DNA of 64,000 nucleotides from Deinococcus sonorensis KR-87 (lineage in GTDB: Bacteria > Deinococcota > Deinococci > Deinococcales > Deinococcaceae): positions 526,001 to 590,000 of the forward strand of contig NZ_CP158299.1 of NCBI RefSeq assembly GCF_040256395.1, written 5' to 3'. This document shows positions 17,261-24,761 of this stretch, piece by piece. The stretch's first letter is position 1. Each line of letters opens with the position of its first letter. The translations under genes were made by a program, and so were the position numbers. The notes below the pieces were generated by a model. It saw only the letters and a list, made by a program, of their open reading frames with translations. It was not told where the DNA came from and ran no database searches.

Positions 17261-17953
17261 ATGGACCACCTCCCCTCCCTGACCCTGCGCCAGATCCGAG
17301 CGCAGGGGCTCGCCGACCGGCGGGTCGTGCTGGCCGCACGGGAGCACGTGGGCATGGCGGGCCTCGAGCAGACCGCGGCCCTGGAGCGCATCGTGGCGGT
17401 GGGGCGCAGCCAGCCGGGCATCAGCCGGGCGCTGGAGCAGATCGCGCAGAGCCTGCAGGCGCCCGAAACCGGCACCGTGCAGCTCGATACCGACGAGCTG
17501 CTGGAGGCCAGCCGCGAGCAGCTCGAGATGGTGCGGCAGGTCGAGCAGGTGGTGACGCTGGCGCTGCAGGCCGTCACGTCGACCCCGGTCGACCAGATCA
17601 GCGTGGAGGTGCTGGGGGAGATCAACCAGAGTGCCCAGGCCCAGCTGGTCACGCTCGAACGGTTGATTCATGACGTGCAGCAGCGCAGCCAATCCCAGGC
17701 GCAGATCGACCTGCTCGAGGACGTCAATGCGCAGGTGCATGAAGAGATTGAGGCGATCGAAGTCCGGGAAGCGACCGGGCAGCTGGAGTCGTTGCGCCTG
17801 GTGAGTCAGCAGGCGGTGGCCCAGATGGCCGCCCTGTCGCAGGCGCCCAGCCAGCAGCAGATCACGGCCCTGAATGACCTGGCGGACGCGGCGCGGGCCC
17901 AGGCCGACGCGCTGAGCGCGCAGGCGGCAGATGGGCAGGAGACGGAGCCATGA
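17261..17953 (+). CDS. Hypothetical coiled-coil protein
   Basis: A 230-residue, strongly helical protein rich in Gln, Ala, Glu and Leu. No signal peptide, membrane segment or known domain is visible. From about residue 60 to the end, heptad-like patterns (LEQIAQSLQ, LLEASREQLEMVRQVEQV, LVTLERLIHDVQQRSQ) suggest an extended coiled coil. Codon bias is typical of the neighbouring genes, so the gene is probably real. The ATG at 17261 has TATGAT five bases upstream and is likely leaderless. A terminator follows at 18011. The role is unknown. Confidence 0.75.
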   Translation: MDHLPSLTLRQIRAQGLADRRVVLAAREHVGMAGLEQTAALERIVAVGRSQPGISRALEQIAQSLQAPETGTVQLDTDELLEASREQLEMVRQVEQVVTLALQAVTSTPVDQISVEVLGEINQSAQAQLVTLERLIHDVQQRSQSQAQIDLLEDVNAQVHEEIEAIEVREATGQLESLRLVSQQAVAQMAALSQAPSQQQITALNDLADAARAQADALSAQAADGQETEP

Positions 17954-17970
17954 GCGGACACCGCATGGCG

Positions 17971-17999
17971 TTGACACCCGCTGCATACCGGGGTAGAGT
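17971..17999 (+). promoter_or_regulatory. Promoter-like sequence directly before a terminator
   Basis: TTGACA (17971-17976), 17 bases, then TAGAGT (17994-17999). Transcription would start near 18006, only a few bases before the terminator hairpin, so a transcript would be about 30 bases long. It may be fortuitous. Confidence 0.4.
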
Positions 18000-18010
18000 A
18001 GAGAAATCAA

Positions 18011-18037
18011 GGCGACCTGCGGGTCGGCTTTTTTTTT
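18011..18037 (+). terminator. Intrinsic terminator
   Basis: A GC-rich hairpin (GGCGACC, loop TGCG, GGTCGGC) is followed by a run of nine T. It ends transcription of the coiled-coil gene on the plus strand. Confidence 0.9.
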
Positions 18038-18234
18038 GCTGTGGAGGGGCACCAGCGTGGAGGCGCCATGCTCCGGTCCCTGGACCCCCGGTCGTCCACC
18101 GGCAGGAGCGCCGGGCCCGCTGACGCGCGACCGGCTCCACACCAACGCCGCACGGCTTCACCGAAGGTCAGAGCCGCTCCATGACTCCGTCCTGGGGATG
18201 GGCGTGAACCGGTCCCCGCTCCCGGCCACCGGCC

Positions 18235-19335
18235 TTACGGAGGTCCTGCCTTCAGGAACTGACGCTGCTGGGCCACCACCTGCCGCATGGCCGGGCGGGC
18301 GTCCCGGCTGAAGTACGGGAAGTTGGTGAACCCGTGCGGCATGGAGGGGTAGGCGTCCAGCACCACCGGGACGCCCGCCGCGCGCAGCACCTCGGCATAC
18401 CGCACACCGTCGTCGTGCAGCGGGTCGTACCCGGCCACCTGAATCAGCGCGGGGGGCAGCCCCTCGTGGCTCGGGGCGCGCAGGGGCGAGATCCGCCAGT
18501 CGGTGTTCGGGGTCCCTTCGGGGAGGTAGAAGCGCTCGTAGGCCTGCATGTCCGCGCGGGTCAGGATGATCTGATGGGTGTGCGTGCGGCGCGACTCCGA
18601 CTCGAAGCCCAGGTCGGTGGCCGGGTAGATCAGCGCCTGATGGTGAATGGCCGGGCCGCCCTGGTCGCGGGCGAGCAGGCAGACCACCGCCGCGAGGTTG
18701 CCGCCGGCACTCTCCCCCATCACCCCGATCCGGCCTTCGGCGCCGAGCGAGGCCATGTTCGCGGCACTCCACGTCAGGACATCGAAGCAGTCCTCGACCG
18801 CGGCCGGGAAGGGATGGGCCGGTGCCAGGCGGTACCCCACCGAGACCACCACGGCGTCCAGGTCGGCCGCGACCGTGCTGCTCATCCAGTCGGCCATGTT
18901 CAGCTCCCCCTGAGCCCACCCGCCCCCGTGAAATGCCAGGACCAGCGGTCTGGGCGCACGGGCAGGACGCTCCGGGGTGTAGACGCGCACCGGGATCGGG
19001 CCGGCACGCCCCGGCACGGTCCGGTCCTCCCGACGCACCCCGCGCCGGGGCCAGCCGGTGATCAGGCGGAACATCAGCCCCGAGTGCGGGGTGCTGGACC
19101 GCTCGATCAGCTCCTCGGGGGTGATGTCGGACATGGACGGGCCGGGCGCCCGTTGAAGCAGGGTGCCGATCAGCTTCATCCGGGAATCCAGCGGGGGAAG
19201 CGTGTGGTCCGGGAGCGGCTCGGGACGCCGCCGGGCCGGGCGGAGCAGGCGATACGCGGCGGCCCCGAGCAGGACCAGCAGGCCGGCCCGGAGGAGGCGA
19301 CGGGCACGCCGCCGTTCAGCAGGAGGTGGGTTCAT
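18235..19335 (-). CDS. Membrane-anchored alpha/beta hydrolase (HSL type)
   Basis: A 366-residue esterase-like protein. An N-terminal positively charged stretch followed by a hydrophobic segment (LLRAGLLVLLGAAAYRLL, about residues 14-31) should anchor it in the membrane. The catalytic domain has HGGGW (136-140), GESAG with Ser209, an Asp in GYDPLHDD and a His in SMPHGF, so the triad is complete. The start at 19335 follows AAGGAG. It is divergent from the ribonucleotide reductase leader. It is the third HSL-type enzyme in the window but is not part of the transporter operon. The substrate is unknown. Confidence 0.86.
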   Translation of the reverse strand: MNPPPAERRRARRLLRAGLLVLLGAAAYRLLRPARRRPEPLPDHTLPPLDSRMKLIGTLLQRAPGPSMSDITPEELIERSSTPHSGLMFRLITGWPRRGVRREDRTVPGRAGPIPVRVYTPERPARAPRPLVLAFHGGGWAQGELNMADWMSSTVAADLDAVVVSVGYRLAPAHPFPAAVEDCFDVLTWSAANMASLGAEGRIGVMGESAGGNLAAVVCLLARDQGGPAIHHQALIYPATDLGFESESRRTHTHQIILTRADMQAYERFYLPEGTPNTDWRISPLRAPSHEGLPPALIQVAGYDPLHDDGVRYAEVLRAAGVPVVLDAYPSMPHGFTNFPYFSRDARPAMRQVVAQQRQFLKAGPP

Positions 19336-19439
19336 GGGACTCCTTGTGGAGAGGGACGGGCACCGGACCACCGGACCGGCCGTGGCCCTGGCCGCGACTC
19401 CCGGATCATCATGGCCCATCCGGGTCCAGGGGTGGCCGC

Positions 19440-19468
19440 TTGATTGATGGAAGTACAACATATAGTAT
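19440..19468 (+). promoter_or_regulatory. Promoter of the nrd operon
   Basis: TTGATT (19440-19445), 17 bases, TAGTAT (19463-19468). The -10 region lies in ACAACATATAGTAT, which loosely resembles an NrdR box (consensus ACACAATATATAGTGT); a second box at the usual spacing is not evident. Transcription would start just before the riboswitch. Confidence 0.5.
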
Positions 19469-19605
19469 CCACTGGTGCTTTCACGGTGAAAGCCTCCGCA
19501 GGAATTGAGGGAAGTCCGGTCACGCCCCCACGGGGTTCAGTCCGGCACAGTCGCGCTACGGTTTCAGTCCGAACGCTCGCCTCGCGGAATACCACGTCTC
19601 GCGTG
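19469..19605 (+). promoter_or_regulatory. Cobalamin (vitamin B12) riboswitch
   Basis: The leader of the nrd operon contains the ordered conserved pieces of the cobalamin riboswitch: GGTGAAAGCC, then GAGGGAAGTCCGGT, then TCCGGCACAGTCGCGCTACGG, and finally the B12 box AGTCCGAACGCTCGCC at 19566-19581. An intrinsic terminator follows about 80 bases later, so control is probably by premature transcription termination when adenosylcobalamin or a related form is bound. The downstream genes encode a B12-independent ribonucleotide reductase. That is the known logic of repressing the B12-free isoenzyme when B12 is plentiful, as for the class Ia nrdAB operon of Streptomyces. The stretch between GGT and TCCGG is longer than in the commonest form. 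Confidence 0.85.
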
Positions 19606-19660
19606 CCCTCGCGTCAAGGGCGTCAGGTGGATGCATGCTGCGCAACTAAACCTGCTTTGA

Positions 19661-19689
19661 ACGTGTCCTGAACTGGGCGCGTCTTTTTT
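19661..19689 (+). terminator. Riboswitch-linked intrinsic terminator
   Basis: ACGTGTCC (19661-19668), loop TGAACT, GGGCGCGT (19675-19682) form an eight-pair stem including two G-T pairs, followed by C and six T. It lies between the cobalamin riboswitch and nrdI, as expected for an attenuator. Confidence 0.75.
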
Positions 19690-19699
19690 ATGACGTGGA

Positions 19700-19721
19700 G
19701 CACGCGGGAGCCCCCGCGTGC
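19700..19721 (+). other. Second leader hairpin before nrdI
   Basis: GCACGCGGG, loop AGCC, CCCGCGTGC gives a nine-pair perfect stem in the nrd leader after the terminator. It has no T tract. It may be part of an alternative fold, an mRNA stabiliser, or irrelevant. Confidence 0.5.
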
Positions 19722-19802
19722 GGCCGTGCCCTTGTGCCGCTGTGTCTGGAGCCGATGTGATGACCGAACCGAGTGACCCTCCCGCTGTGCCTCACGGGCC
19801 CC

Positions 19803-20222
19803 ATGCAGCTGGTCTTTGAGTCCCTGACCGGCAACGTCCGCCGCCTGGCCGGCCGGGTGGCGCGGCAGGCCGGCCTGCCGGACGCGCTGGACCTGCGGCA
19901 CGCCGTGCCACAGGGGGACTACCTGCTGCTGACCTACACCTTCCAGCGCGGCACGGTGCCCGGCGCCACCAGCGCCTTTCTCGCCCGGCACAGCGCGGGC
20001 CTGCGCGGGGTGGTCGCCAGCGGCTCGTACCACTGGGGCGACACCTTCGCGCGCGCCGCGGACCTGATCGCCGCCCACTATCACGTGCCGGTCGTGGCGA
20101 AGGTCAACAAGGCCGGCAGCGACGCGGATGTCGCCCGGATCGTCCGGTGGGTGCAGGCCCACCACCGCCCTTCTCTCTCACCCGACATGCTGGAGGCCGC
20201 ATGGACCCCTGGATCGAACTGA
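19803..20222 (+). CDS. nrdI: NrdI, flavodoxin-like ribonucleotide reductase activator
   Basis: A 139-residue small flavoprotein that generates the oxidant needed to assemble the dimanganese-tyrosyl radical cofactor of NrdF. The N-terminus MQLVFESLTGNVRRLAGRV carries the FMN phosphate loop (family pattern YxSxTGNxxRF), and GVVASGSYHWGDTFARAADLIAAHYHVP matches the family's second flavin loop. The ATG at 19803 fits the family start; a GTG at 19773 in the same frame is an alternative, and neither has a clear ribosome-binding site. The gene end overlaps the start of nrdE by 22 bases. Confidence 0.9.
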   Translation: MQLVFESLTGNVRRLAGRVARQAGLPDALDLRHAVPQGDYLLLTYTFQRGTVPGATSAFLARHSAGLRGVVASGSYHWGDTFARAADLIAAHYHVPVVAKVNKAGSDADVARIVRWVQAHHRPSLSPDMLEAAWTPGSN

Positions 20223-22288
20223 ACAACAAGGTGCTGGCCGGCGCCACCGTGGACACCCGGCACGACCTCGACGCCCTGCAGGTGTACTTCCGGGACCGCG
20301 TCAACCCGAACACGGCCGTGTTCGGCAGCCTGGACGAGAAAATCAGGAGCCTCACCGAGCAGGGCATCTGGGACGGCAGCGTCTTCGAGCGGTACACGCC
20401 CGCGGAGGTGCAGGCGGTCTTCGATGAGGCGGACGCCCAGCAGTTCCGCTTCCGCTCGTTCATGGGCGCCTACAAGTTCTACAGCGAGTACGCCACCATG
20501 ACGCCCGACCGGTCCCGCTGGCTGGAGCGCTACGAGGACCGCATGGCCATCACCGCCCTGGCCCGCGCGGACTCCGGCCGGGAGGCGCTGGAACTGGTGC
20601 ATCACCTGGTGAACCAGACCTTCACCCCGGCGACCCCCACCCTGATGAACAGCGGGAAGGCCAACACCGGCCGGCTGGTGAGCTGCTTTCTGCTGCAGGA
20701 CTGCACCGACAACCTCGACTCGATCACCAAGACGCTGAGCTTCGTGGCGGAGCTCAGCAAGGGGGGCGGCGGCATCGGGGTGGACGTCAGCAACCTGCGC
20801 GCCCGCGGCGAGAGCCTGCGCGGCATCCAGAACGTCACCAAGGGCGTGATGGGCGTCGCGAAGATGCTGGACAACATGCTGCGCTACGCCGACCAGGCGG
20901 GCCAGCGGCCGGGGGCGGGCGCCATCTACCTGAGCGTCATGCACGCGGACTTCCTGGACACCCTCAACGCCAAGAAGATCGCCACCGATGAGGACGCGCG
21001 CCTCAAGACGCTCAGCGTGGGCGCGACCATCCCCGACGTGTTCATGGACAAGGTGCGCGCGGGCGAGGACATCTACCAGTTCTACCCGCACTCGCTGTGG
21101 CAGGAGACCGGGCAGGCCTTCACCAGCATCGACTGGACGCGCGACTATCAGGCGCTGGCCGACAACCCGCGCATCCGCAAGAAGCGCGTGTCGGCCCGCC
21201 GGGTGCTGGAGGACATCGCCATCACCCAGGGCGAGAGCGGGTACCCTTACCTGCTGTTCGAGGGCAACGCCAACCGCGCGAACCCGCTGCCCAACGTGGG
21301 CAGCATCAAGATGAGCAACCTGTGCAGCGAGATCCTGCAGCCGACCCTGCCCAGCACCTTTCACGCGTACGGGCAGGAGCACCGCGACGTGATCGGCCTG
21401 GACGTGTCGTGCAACCTGGCGTCGCTGGTGATCGAGCAGACCGTGGCGAGCGGCGACATCGGGCGGGTGGTGCGCTCGGCCGTGCGGCTGCTCGACAACG
21501 TGGCCCGCTCCACCAGCGTGCACGAGGTGCCGGCCGTCAAGAAAGCCAACGAGCAGATGCGCTCCATCGGCCTGGGCGCGATGGGCCTGCATTCGTTCCT
21601 GGCGGCGAACGAACTGATGTACGGCAGTCCCGAGGCGCTGGAGTTCGTGGACGTGTTCTTCGCCGCCGCGCATTATCACGCCCGCAAGACCAGCATGGAG
21701 ATCGCCCGCGACACCGGCTTCGTGTTCGCGGGCTTCGAGGGCAGCCGCTACCACAGCGGCGAGCACTTCCAGCAGTACCTGGAGCAGGACTTCCTGCCGA
21801 AGACCCCGGAGGTGGCCCGGCTGTTTCACGGCCACGTGCTGCCCACCCGCGCGGACTGGCAGCAGCTGGTGCAGGACATCCAACAGTTCGGCCTGGCGCA
21901 CTCGTTCGTGATGGCGGTCGCGCCCACCGGCAGCATCAGCTACGTCTCGCACGCCAGCGCCAGCATCATGCCGATCACCGAGAAAGTCGAGACGCGCACC
22001 AGCAACAAGGCGCGCACCATCTATCCGATGCCGCACCTGAACGAGACCACCGAGTGGTACTACGAGGAGGCCTACGACCTGGACCAGCGGCGGGTGCTGG
22101 ACACGGTGGCGGCCGCCCAGCGGCACGTGGACCAGGGCATCAGCTGCACCCTGTTCGTGCCGGGCACCGTCACCACCCGCACGCTGCAGCGCTACTACCT
22201 CTACGCCTACCGCCTGGGCCTCAAGACGCTGTACTACACCCGCCTGCGCAAGACCAGCGTGCAGGACTGCCTCAGCTGCGTGGTGTGA
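20201..22288 (+). CDS. nrdE: Ribonucleotide reductase class Ib, alpha subunit
   Basis: A 695-residue catalytic subunit that reduces ribonucleoside diphosphates to deoxy forms. Active-site residues are in place: Cys162 (VSCF), Cys375 and Glu377 (NLCSE), Cys404 (SCNLASL), and the C-terminal CLSC pair that takes electrons from a redoxin. The short N-terminus lacks an ATP cone, as expected for class Ib. The frame is uninterrupted; the D. radiodurans homologue is known to carry an intein, and none is present here. The ATG lies inside the end of nrdI. Partners NrdF, NrdI and a thioredoxin-like protein are in the same operon. Confidence 0.97.
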   Translation: MDPWIELNNKVLAGATVDTRHDLDALQVYFRDRVNPNTAVFGSLDEKIRSLTEQGIWDGSVFERYTPAEVQAVFDEADAQQFRFRSFMGAYKFYSEYATMTPDRSRWLERYEDRMAITALARADSGREALELVHHLVNQTFTPATPTLMNSGKANTGRLVSCFLLQDCTDNLDSITKTLSFVAELSKGGGGIGVDVSNLRARGESLRGIQNVTKGVMGVAKMLDNMLRYADQAGQRPGAGAIYLSVMHADFLDTLNAKKIATDEDARLKTLSVGATIPDVFMDKVRAGEDIYQFYPHSLWQETGQAFTSIDWTRDYQALADNPRIRKKRVSARRVLEDIAITQGESGYPYLLFEGNANRANPLPNVGSIKMSNLCSEILQPTLPSTFHAYGQEHRDVIGLDVSCNLASLVIEQTVASGDIGRVVRSAVRLLDNVARSTSVHEVPAVKKANEQMRSIGLGAMGLHSFLAANELMYGSPEALEFVDVFFAAAHYHARKTSMEIARDTGFVFAGFEGSRYHSGEHFQQYLEQDFLPKTPEVARLFHGHVLPTRADWQQLVQDIQQFGLAHSFVMAVAPTGSISYVSHASASIMPITEKVETRTSNKARTIYPMPHLNETTEWYYEEAYDLDQRRVLDTVAAAQRHVDQGISCTLFVPGTVTTRTLQRYYLYAYRLGLKTLYYTRLRKTSVQDCLSCVV

Positions 22289-22311
22289 CGGCCCCGCCCG
22301 AAAGGAATTCC

Positions 22312-23322
22312 ATGTCACAGCCGTTTTCCGCCACCAACTGGTCCGACCCCGAAGATCACTTCTCGGCGACCTTCTACGAGAACTACACCGCCCAGCTGTG
22401 GTTCCCCGACGAACTGCCGCTCACCAACGACGCGCTGGCGTGGCAGCAGCTCAGCGAGCCGGAGCGCTGGACCTACATCCACGCCTCGGCGGGCCTCAAT
22501 GCGCTCGACACCCTGCAGGGCGAGGTGGGGATGCCCACCCTGCGCGGGCTGGTCCACGGTCACATCCGCAAGGCCACCCTGCAGTTCCAGGGGATGATGG
22601 AGGACATTCACGCGCGCAGCTACAGCCTGATGAACAAGACCTTCCTGACCACCAGCCAGGAGCGCGAGGTGTTCGAGTGGGTACAGGCCCAGCCGCAGCT
22701 GCAGTTCAAGATCCAGGTGATCGAGGGCATCTTCGCGGACCCCGACCGGTCCGGCCTGGGCCTGTGGAAGAAGCTGGTGGTGTCGTGCATGCTCGAGACG
22801 GCGCTGTTCTACAGCGGCTTCTTCTACCCGCTGTACCTGGCCGGGCAGGGCCGCATGACGTCGGCCGGGGAGCTGTTCAACCTGATCATCCGCGACGAGG
22901 CGCTGCACGGCGTGTACGTGGCCCTGCTGGCCCAGGAACAGTACGCCGCGCTGAGCGGGCCGGAGCAGGCCAGCGCGCGGGCGTGGTACCAGCAGACGCT
23001 GCAGACCCTGTACCGTAACGAGCTGGCATACACGGACGTGCTGTACGCCGGCCTCGGCCTGCAGGCCGAGGTGGAGCGCTTCATCCGCTTCAACTTCAAC
23101 GTGCTGGCCGACAACCTCGACCTGGAGCGCCCCTTTCCCGACGAGGCCATCCACCCGGTGGTGCACAACGGCATCCAGACGCAGGGGACCACCCACGACT
23201 TCTTCAGCGCCAAGGGCAGCAGCTACGCGCGGATCGGCGTGGAAGCGCTGACCGACGACGACGTTGCCGCGCTGTGGTCCGGCGGCTTCCCCGAGGACAG
23301 CCCCCCGGCGGGGCGCCCATGA
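22312..23322 (+). CDS. nrdF: Ribonucleotide reductase class Ib, beta subunit
   Basis: A 336-residue radical-generating subunit. The dimetal ligands are visible as Asp66, Glu97, His100, Glu162, Glu196 and His199, and Tyr104, at the NrdF spacing after His100, should carry the radical. With NrdI in the operon the cofactor is probably the dimanganese form, which suits manganese-rich Deinococcus. The ATG at 22312 follows AAAGGAATTC. The stop overlaps the ATG of the next gene (ATGA). The C-terminal tail PEDSPPAGRP would dock on NrdE. Confidence 0.97.
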   Translation: MSQPFSATNWSDPEDHFSATFYENYTAQLWFPDELPLTNDALAWQQLSEPERWTYIHASAGLNALDTLQGEVGMPTLRGLVHGHIRKATLQFQGMMEDIHARSYSLMNKTFLTTSQEREVFEWVQAQPQLQFKIQVIEGIFADPDRSGLGLWKKLVVSCMLETALFYSGFFYPLYLAGQGRMTSAGELFNLIIRDEALHGVYVALLAQEQYAALSGPEQASARAWYQQTLQTLYRNELAYTDVLYAGLGLQAEVERFIRFNFNVLADNLDLERPFPDEAIHPVVHNGIQTQGTTHDFFSAKGSSYARIGVEALTDDDVAALWSGGFPEDSPPAGRP

Positions 23323-23609
23323 CGGACCGGCCCTTCGTGCTGCTCACCCAGGACCACTGCCCAGCCTGCGAGCGCCTGGAACGCATGCTCAGCGGCCCCC
23401 TGAAAGGGCAGTTCACCCCGCAGATCGAGGTGGTGCATCGCCAGCGGGATCCCGAGGAATTCGAGCACCTCACCCGGCTCCACGCCGTCCGGTCAACCCC
23501 GACCCTGCTGCACCGCCCGAGCGCGGCGCTGCTGCACCCGACCGGCCTGAGCGAGGTGCACCGGTTCTTCCAGACGCGGCTGAACGGGGAAGAGACCGGC
23601 ACGGTCTGA
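23319..23609 (+). CDS. Thioredoxin/glutaredoxin-like protein (NrdH-like role)
   Basis: A 96-residue thioredoxin-fold protein with the redox motif CPAC at about residues 15-18 (TQDHCPACERLERM) and a cis-proline segment (RSTPTLLH). It overlaps nrdF by four bases and therefore most likely reduces the NrdE C-terminal cysteines, the job of NrdH in other class Ib operons. The sequence is not a canonical NrdH (CxxC is CPAC rather than C(M/V)QC), so the functional assignment comes mainly from context. Confidence 0.82.
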   Translation: MTDRPFVLLTQDHCPACERLERMLSGPLKGQFTPQIEVVHRQRDPEEFEHLTRLHAVRSTPTLLHRPSAALLHPTGLSEVHRFFQTRLNGEETGTV

Positions 23610-23714
23610 GGAGCCGGTGCGGCGCGTGGCAGCGGCGGTGCCGGGGCGCGGACGACGCTCGGGTCGCGCTCCCGCCCAGGGTGACCGCTTCCGGAGCGCC
23701 CACCCCCGGTGGTC

Positions 23715-23742
23715 CCTCCGGGCGGCCCACCCCGCCCGGAGG
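23715..23742. terminator. Hairpin between convergent nrd and CheB genes
   Basis: CCTCCGGGC (23715-23723), a ten-base loop and GCCCGGAGG (23734-23742) form a perfect nine-pair stem one base beyond the stop of the minus-strand CheB gene. No T tract follows on either strand, so it is terminator-like only. Confidence 0.5.
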
Positions 23743-23743
23743 C

Positions 23744-24760
23744 TTACGGCGGGGGCTCCTTTCTGACGGCAACGCGCCGCAGGAGCTCGCTCCGCTGCAG
23801 GGCTTCCCTCGTCTCCCGCTCAAGCCGGTCGGCTTCGTCCAGCTGGCCCGCCTCCCGGAGGTGTTTGCCGAGGTGCTCCAGCAGCATCACCTGCTCCTCG
23901 AGCGCGCGCACGGTCGACCACAGCGAGTCCTCGACCATCTGCCGGACGCCGGACATCAGCGTGCTGGACGTGAAGGAGTGCCCGGTGTGGCAGCGGAAGC
24001 GCGTGTGCGCGCCCTCCTTGAGCTGCACCATCACCCCGTGACATTCCGGGCAGGTGAACGGAGAGAGCGGGCCCTGATTCAGGATGCCCGCCCCGAAGGC
24101 GTTGTCCTCGGCCGCGATGCCCAGCTCCAGCTCCACCCGCCGACGTTCCGCGTCGTCCATCCGCTCTCCCCCCTCCCTGGCGCCCAGGGTGTTCACCCAG
24201 CCGCTGAGCCGGGCCCCCATCTCCCGCACCGGCAGAATGTCGTCCACCTCGACCAGCCGGATGGCGCTGAGTGGCATGTCGGGGTACGTGGCCTCCTCGG
24301 GGTGCTGCACAATGGCCGTTCCCGCGAACTGCTTGATGGCCCACAGGCCAGACGTGCCGTCGTCCTGCATGCCGGACAGCAGCACGCCCGCCACGTGCCC
24401 GCCGTGCGTATAGGCGGCCGAGCGGAACAGCACGTCGATGCTGGGCCGCGAGCGGTTTTCCCTCGGGCCGCGCGACAGCTGCAGCCGGTCGGGACCCACC
24501 AGCAGGTGGTGGTCGGGGGGCGCCACGTACACCTGGCCGGCCTGCACCGGCTCGCCGTCCACGGCCGCCCTGGCGGGCAGCGGTCCGGCGCTGTGCAGCA
24601 GTTCAGGCAGCAGGCTCGGCTGATCCGGGGGCAGGTGGATCACGACCAGCACGGCCGCCGGGAAGTCGCCGGGCAGGTCCGCCACCAGCCGCATCAGGCC
24701 GTCCAGCGCGCCGGCGGAACCGCCGATCACCACCAGGGGTATCGGAGGGGGGCGCGGCAT
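23744..24760 (-). CDS. CheB-type methylesterase with C-terminal zinc ribbon
   Basis: A 338-residue protein. Residues 8-185 are a CheB methylesterase domain with the catalytic serine in GGSAG (Ser15), a histidine in VVIHLPPDQ and an aspartate in SGMQDDGTSG. The regulatory receiver domain of classical CheB is missing. The C-terminal part has a CPECHGVM...FRCHTGHSF zinc-ribbon-like segment followed by long helices. Such stand-alone CheB proteins occur with PAS kinases rather than with flagellar chemotaxis. Its ATG begins one base after the stop of the upstream histidine kinase, so the two are translationally coupled. The substrate is unknown; there is no chemoreceptor in the window. Confidence 0.9.
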   Translation of the reverse strand: MPRPPPIPLVVIGGSAGALDGLMRLVADLPGDFPAAVLVVIHLPPDQPSLLPELLHSAGPLPARAAVDGEPVQAGQVYVAPPDHHLLVGPDRLQLSRGPRENRSRPSIDVLFRSAAYTHGGHVAGVLLSGMQDDGTSGLWAIKQFAGTAIVQHPEEATYPDMPLSAIRLVEVDDILPVREMGARLSGWVNTLGAREGGERMDDAERRRVELELGIAAEDNAFGAGILNQGPLSPFTCPECHGVMVQLKEGAHTRFRCHTGHSFTSSTLMSGVRQMVEDSLWSTVRALEEQVMLLEHLGKHLREAGQLDEADRLERETREALQRSELLRRVAVRKEPPP

Positions 24761-24761
24761 G

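Noticed and set aside
20081..22318. A 745-codon minus-strand frame opposite nrdE
   Set aside because: Antisense shadow of a fully conserved enzyme gene.
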